NCBI GenBank assembly: GCA_036382855.1
Contig: DASVPO010000033.1
Coordinates: 310,001 to 374,000, forward strand
Source: DASVTR01 sp036382855
Lineage (GTDB): Bacteria > Acidobacteriota > Blastocatellia > Pyrinomonadales > Pyrinomonadaceae
DNA length: 64,000 bases
Direction: 5' to 3'
Positions 62,966-64,000 of this stretch are shown one piece after another; the first letter of the stretch is position 1; each line of letters begins with the position of its first letter. A model generated the notes under the pieces. That model made no database searches. It saw only the letters and a list, made by a program, of their open reading frames with translations, and was not told the DNA's origin. The position numbers and the translations under genes were made by a program.

Positions 62966-64000
62966 TCACTTCCATTCCCCCTGAATTTGAAATGGGGCCC
63001 AATAGTAGGGCGGCAGTCCGAACTCCTGCCACATGGTTTTTTGCGCGGCCCGTAGGGCGGCGGCCGCCGTCTGCCGCTTCTCCAGGAGATTCCGGTAGAA
63101 GAGGCCCATGAATTGGGCCGTGCGAAAGTCGTTAACTTCCCACAGGCTTGAGACGACGCGCGGCGCGCCCGCGTACATAAAGCCCCGTGTCAGCCCGACC
63201 ACGCCTTCACCCTTTATCTCCTTCCCGCCCGCGCTCTGGCACGCGCTCAAGACCACCAAGTCGGCCGCCAAATCCAGGCTGTAAACATCACTCAACCCCA
63301 GAAAGTAGTCCGACCGTAGCTCTCCCTTCTCGTCGAAAATAGACAAAACGATGCCGGAGCTCTCGGGGCGGGATTTATCGAGCTTCCCGTGCGCCGAGTA
63401 ATGGACGATTTTATAATCACTCAAAATGTCCGCCGTGGCGTTCTCGCGGTTCACCTCCCAGTCCCGCCAAAGCTTCCAACGCCCGGCGTTGCCAGAATTT
63501 TCGACGGCCCGCTGGACTTCTTTGATTTCGGCTTTCGCGAAGGCCAACTGCGGCAGCGGGAGTCCGACCTCGGCCGACACTCGCGCCCTGCTCGAATTCG
63601 ACTTCGCGGGCCGGCCCCCTCGCCCTTTGAGTTTGTAGACCGGGTCAGCAAACATGGCGAGGAGTTGCGGGGCAGGTCTCCTGCCCTCCTTTTCCTCGCG
63701 GTCCAGCCGTTCCCGCAGGGCGGCGAGCACGGAGGCTGAGGGGATAATGACAATCTCGTGCCGCGCGAGCAGCGGTTCCCAGCCCTGACCGCTTTGCGCT
63801 CCGTCCGGGGTCGGCAGGGCGCTGAACGGGACATACTGCAAGACGCCGTCTGGAACGATGACCAGTCGCTTCGTCCCCAGCTTGTCAGCGACCTTTTCGA
63901 ACAGCATCTTGCTCAAGCCGCGCGCGACCGTCACGTAATCGTCGTCGCCCCCCGCCCCGCCCCCCACTCTACGACCCCTTCCCGCCGCCGGTTTCGGCTC
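62966..64000 (-). CDS. CHAT-domain protease, C-terminal part, runs off the window edge
   Basis: The frame is open from the window edge (345 codons, no stop upstream) and begins EPKPAAGRGRRV. The C-terminal 300 residues form a CHAT caspase-like domain: the catalytic His is in VHYSAHGK and the Cys in VVLSACQSAGG, followed by GVVGLTRGFMYAGAPRVVSSLW. CHAT domains are cysteine proteases used in signalling and some defence systems, often fused to TPR or WD repeats at the N-terminus, which would lie outside the window. It is upstream of the ECF sigma gene on the same strand. Both catalytic residues are intact. Confidence 0.85.
   Translation of the reverse strand, partial: EPKPAAGRGRRVGGGAGGDDDYVTVARGLSKMLFEKVADKLGTKRLVIVPDGVLQYVPFSALPTPDGAQSGQGWEPLLARHEIVIIPSASVLAALRERLDREEKEGRRPAPQLLAMFADPVYKLKGRGGRPAKSNSSRARVSAEVGLPLPQLAFAKAEIKEVQRAVENSGNAGRWKLWRDWEVNRENATADILSDYKIVHYSAHGKLDKSRPESSGIVLSIFDEKGELRSDYFLGLSDVYSLDLAADLVVLSACQSAGGKEIKGEGVVGLTRGFMYAGAPRVVSSLWEVNDFRTAQFMGLFYRNLLEKRQTAAAALRAAQKTMWQEFGLPPYYWAPFQIQGEWK

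Overview
The window looks like a low- to mid-GC accessory island (about 0.2-57 kb) joined to a GC-rich chromosomal backbone (about 58-64 kb). The backbone carries a CHAT-protease gene, an ECF sigma factor, a sigma-linked membrane protein, trpS, a tryptophan 2,3-dioxygenase-like gene and a tRNA-Trp(CCA). This set and the high GC suggest a soil-type Acidobacteriota, perhaps Blastocatellia. That assignment is inference; no rRNA or other strong marker is present.

Layout. 0.2-1.5 kb: a zinc-ribbon protein and a PolB-like 3'-5' exonuclease. 1.7-7.0 kb: a compact transposition operon with a DDE transposase (TnsB/TniA type), an AAA+ ATPase (TnsC/TniB type), a 680-residue protein built from about four tandem winged-helix modules plus a HEAT-like tail, and a stand-alone copy of the transposase C-terminal domain. 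7-12.7 kb: an Mrr-like nuclease protein and a nuclease-STAND ATPase. 13-17.2 kb: TPR membrane protein, Nudix, methyltransferase, acetyltransferase, histidine phosphatase and HEAT genes. 17.2-18.4 kb: a gene-free patch full of short repeats, hairpins and a MITE-like unit. 18.4-36.1 kb: three more giant STAND-like ATPases, an Mrr-nuclease/TIR gene pair and a large PD-(D/E)XK protein. 36-41.8 kb: a DNA-binding-like protein, a tyrosine recombinase, a membrane protein, a lipid glycosyltransferase and a GH26-like hydrolase. 41.9-48.3 kb: an N6-methylase-like protein with an altered catalytic motif, an hsdM relic, a NucS-like nuclease, a GIY-YIG-like protein and a second large PD-(D/E)XK protein. 48.7-52.3 kb: regulators with visible operators. 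52.6-56.9 kb: a second, diverged transposition module whose ATPase gene is deleted to a stub at an IS200-like insertion. 57-58.2 kb: a secreted M23 peptidase gene.

How the parts fit. Two related transposition modules, both on the + strand, flank about 45 kb of cargo rich in proteins typical of anti-phage defence: four STAND-type ATPases, several PD-(D/E)XK nucleases, a TIR protein and methylase parts. The most interesting candidate for an undescribed system is the transposition module itself. It pairs TnsB- and TnsC-like proteins with a multi-winged-helix protein where TniQ/TnsD would be expected, and adds an orphan TnsB C-terminal-domain protein. No TniQ, TnsA, Cas protein or CRISPR array was seen. 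The 3' end of tRNA-Trp faces the island, but I found no second copy of that end in the window, so the island boundaries stay open.
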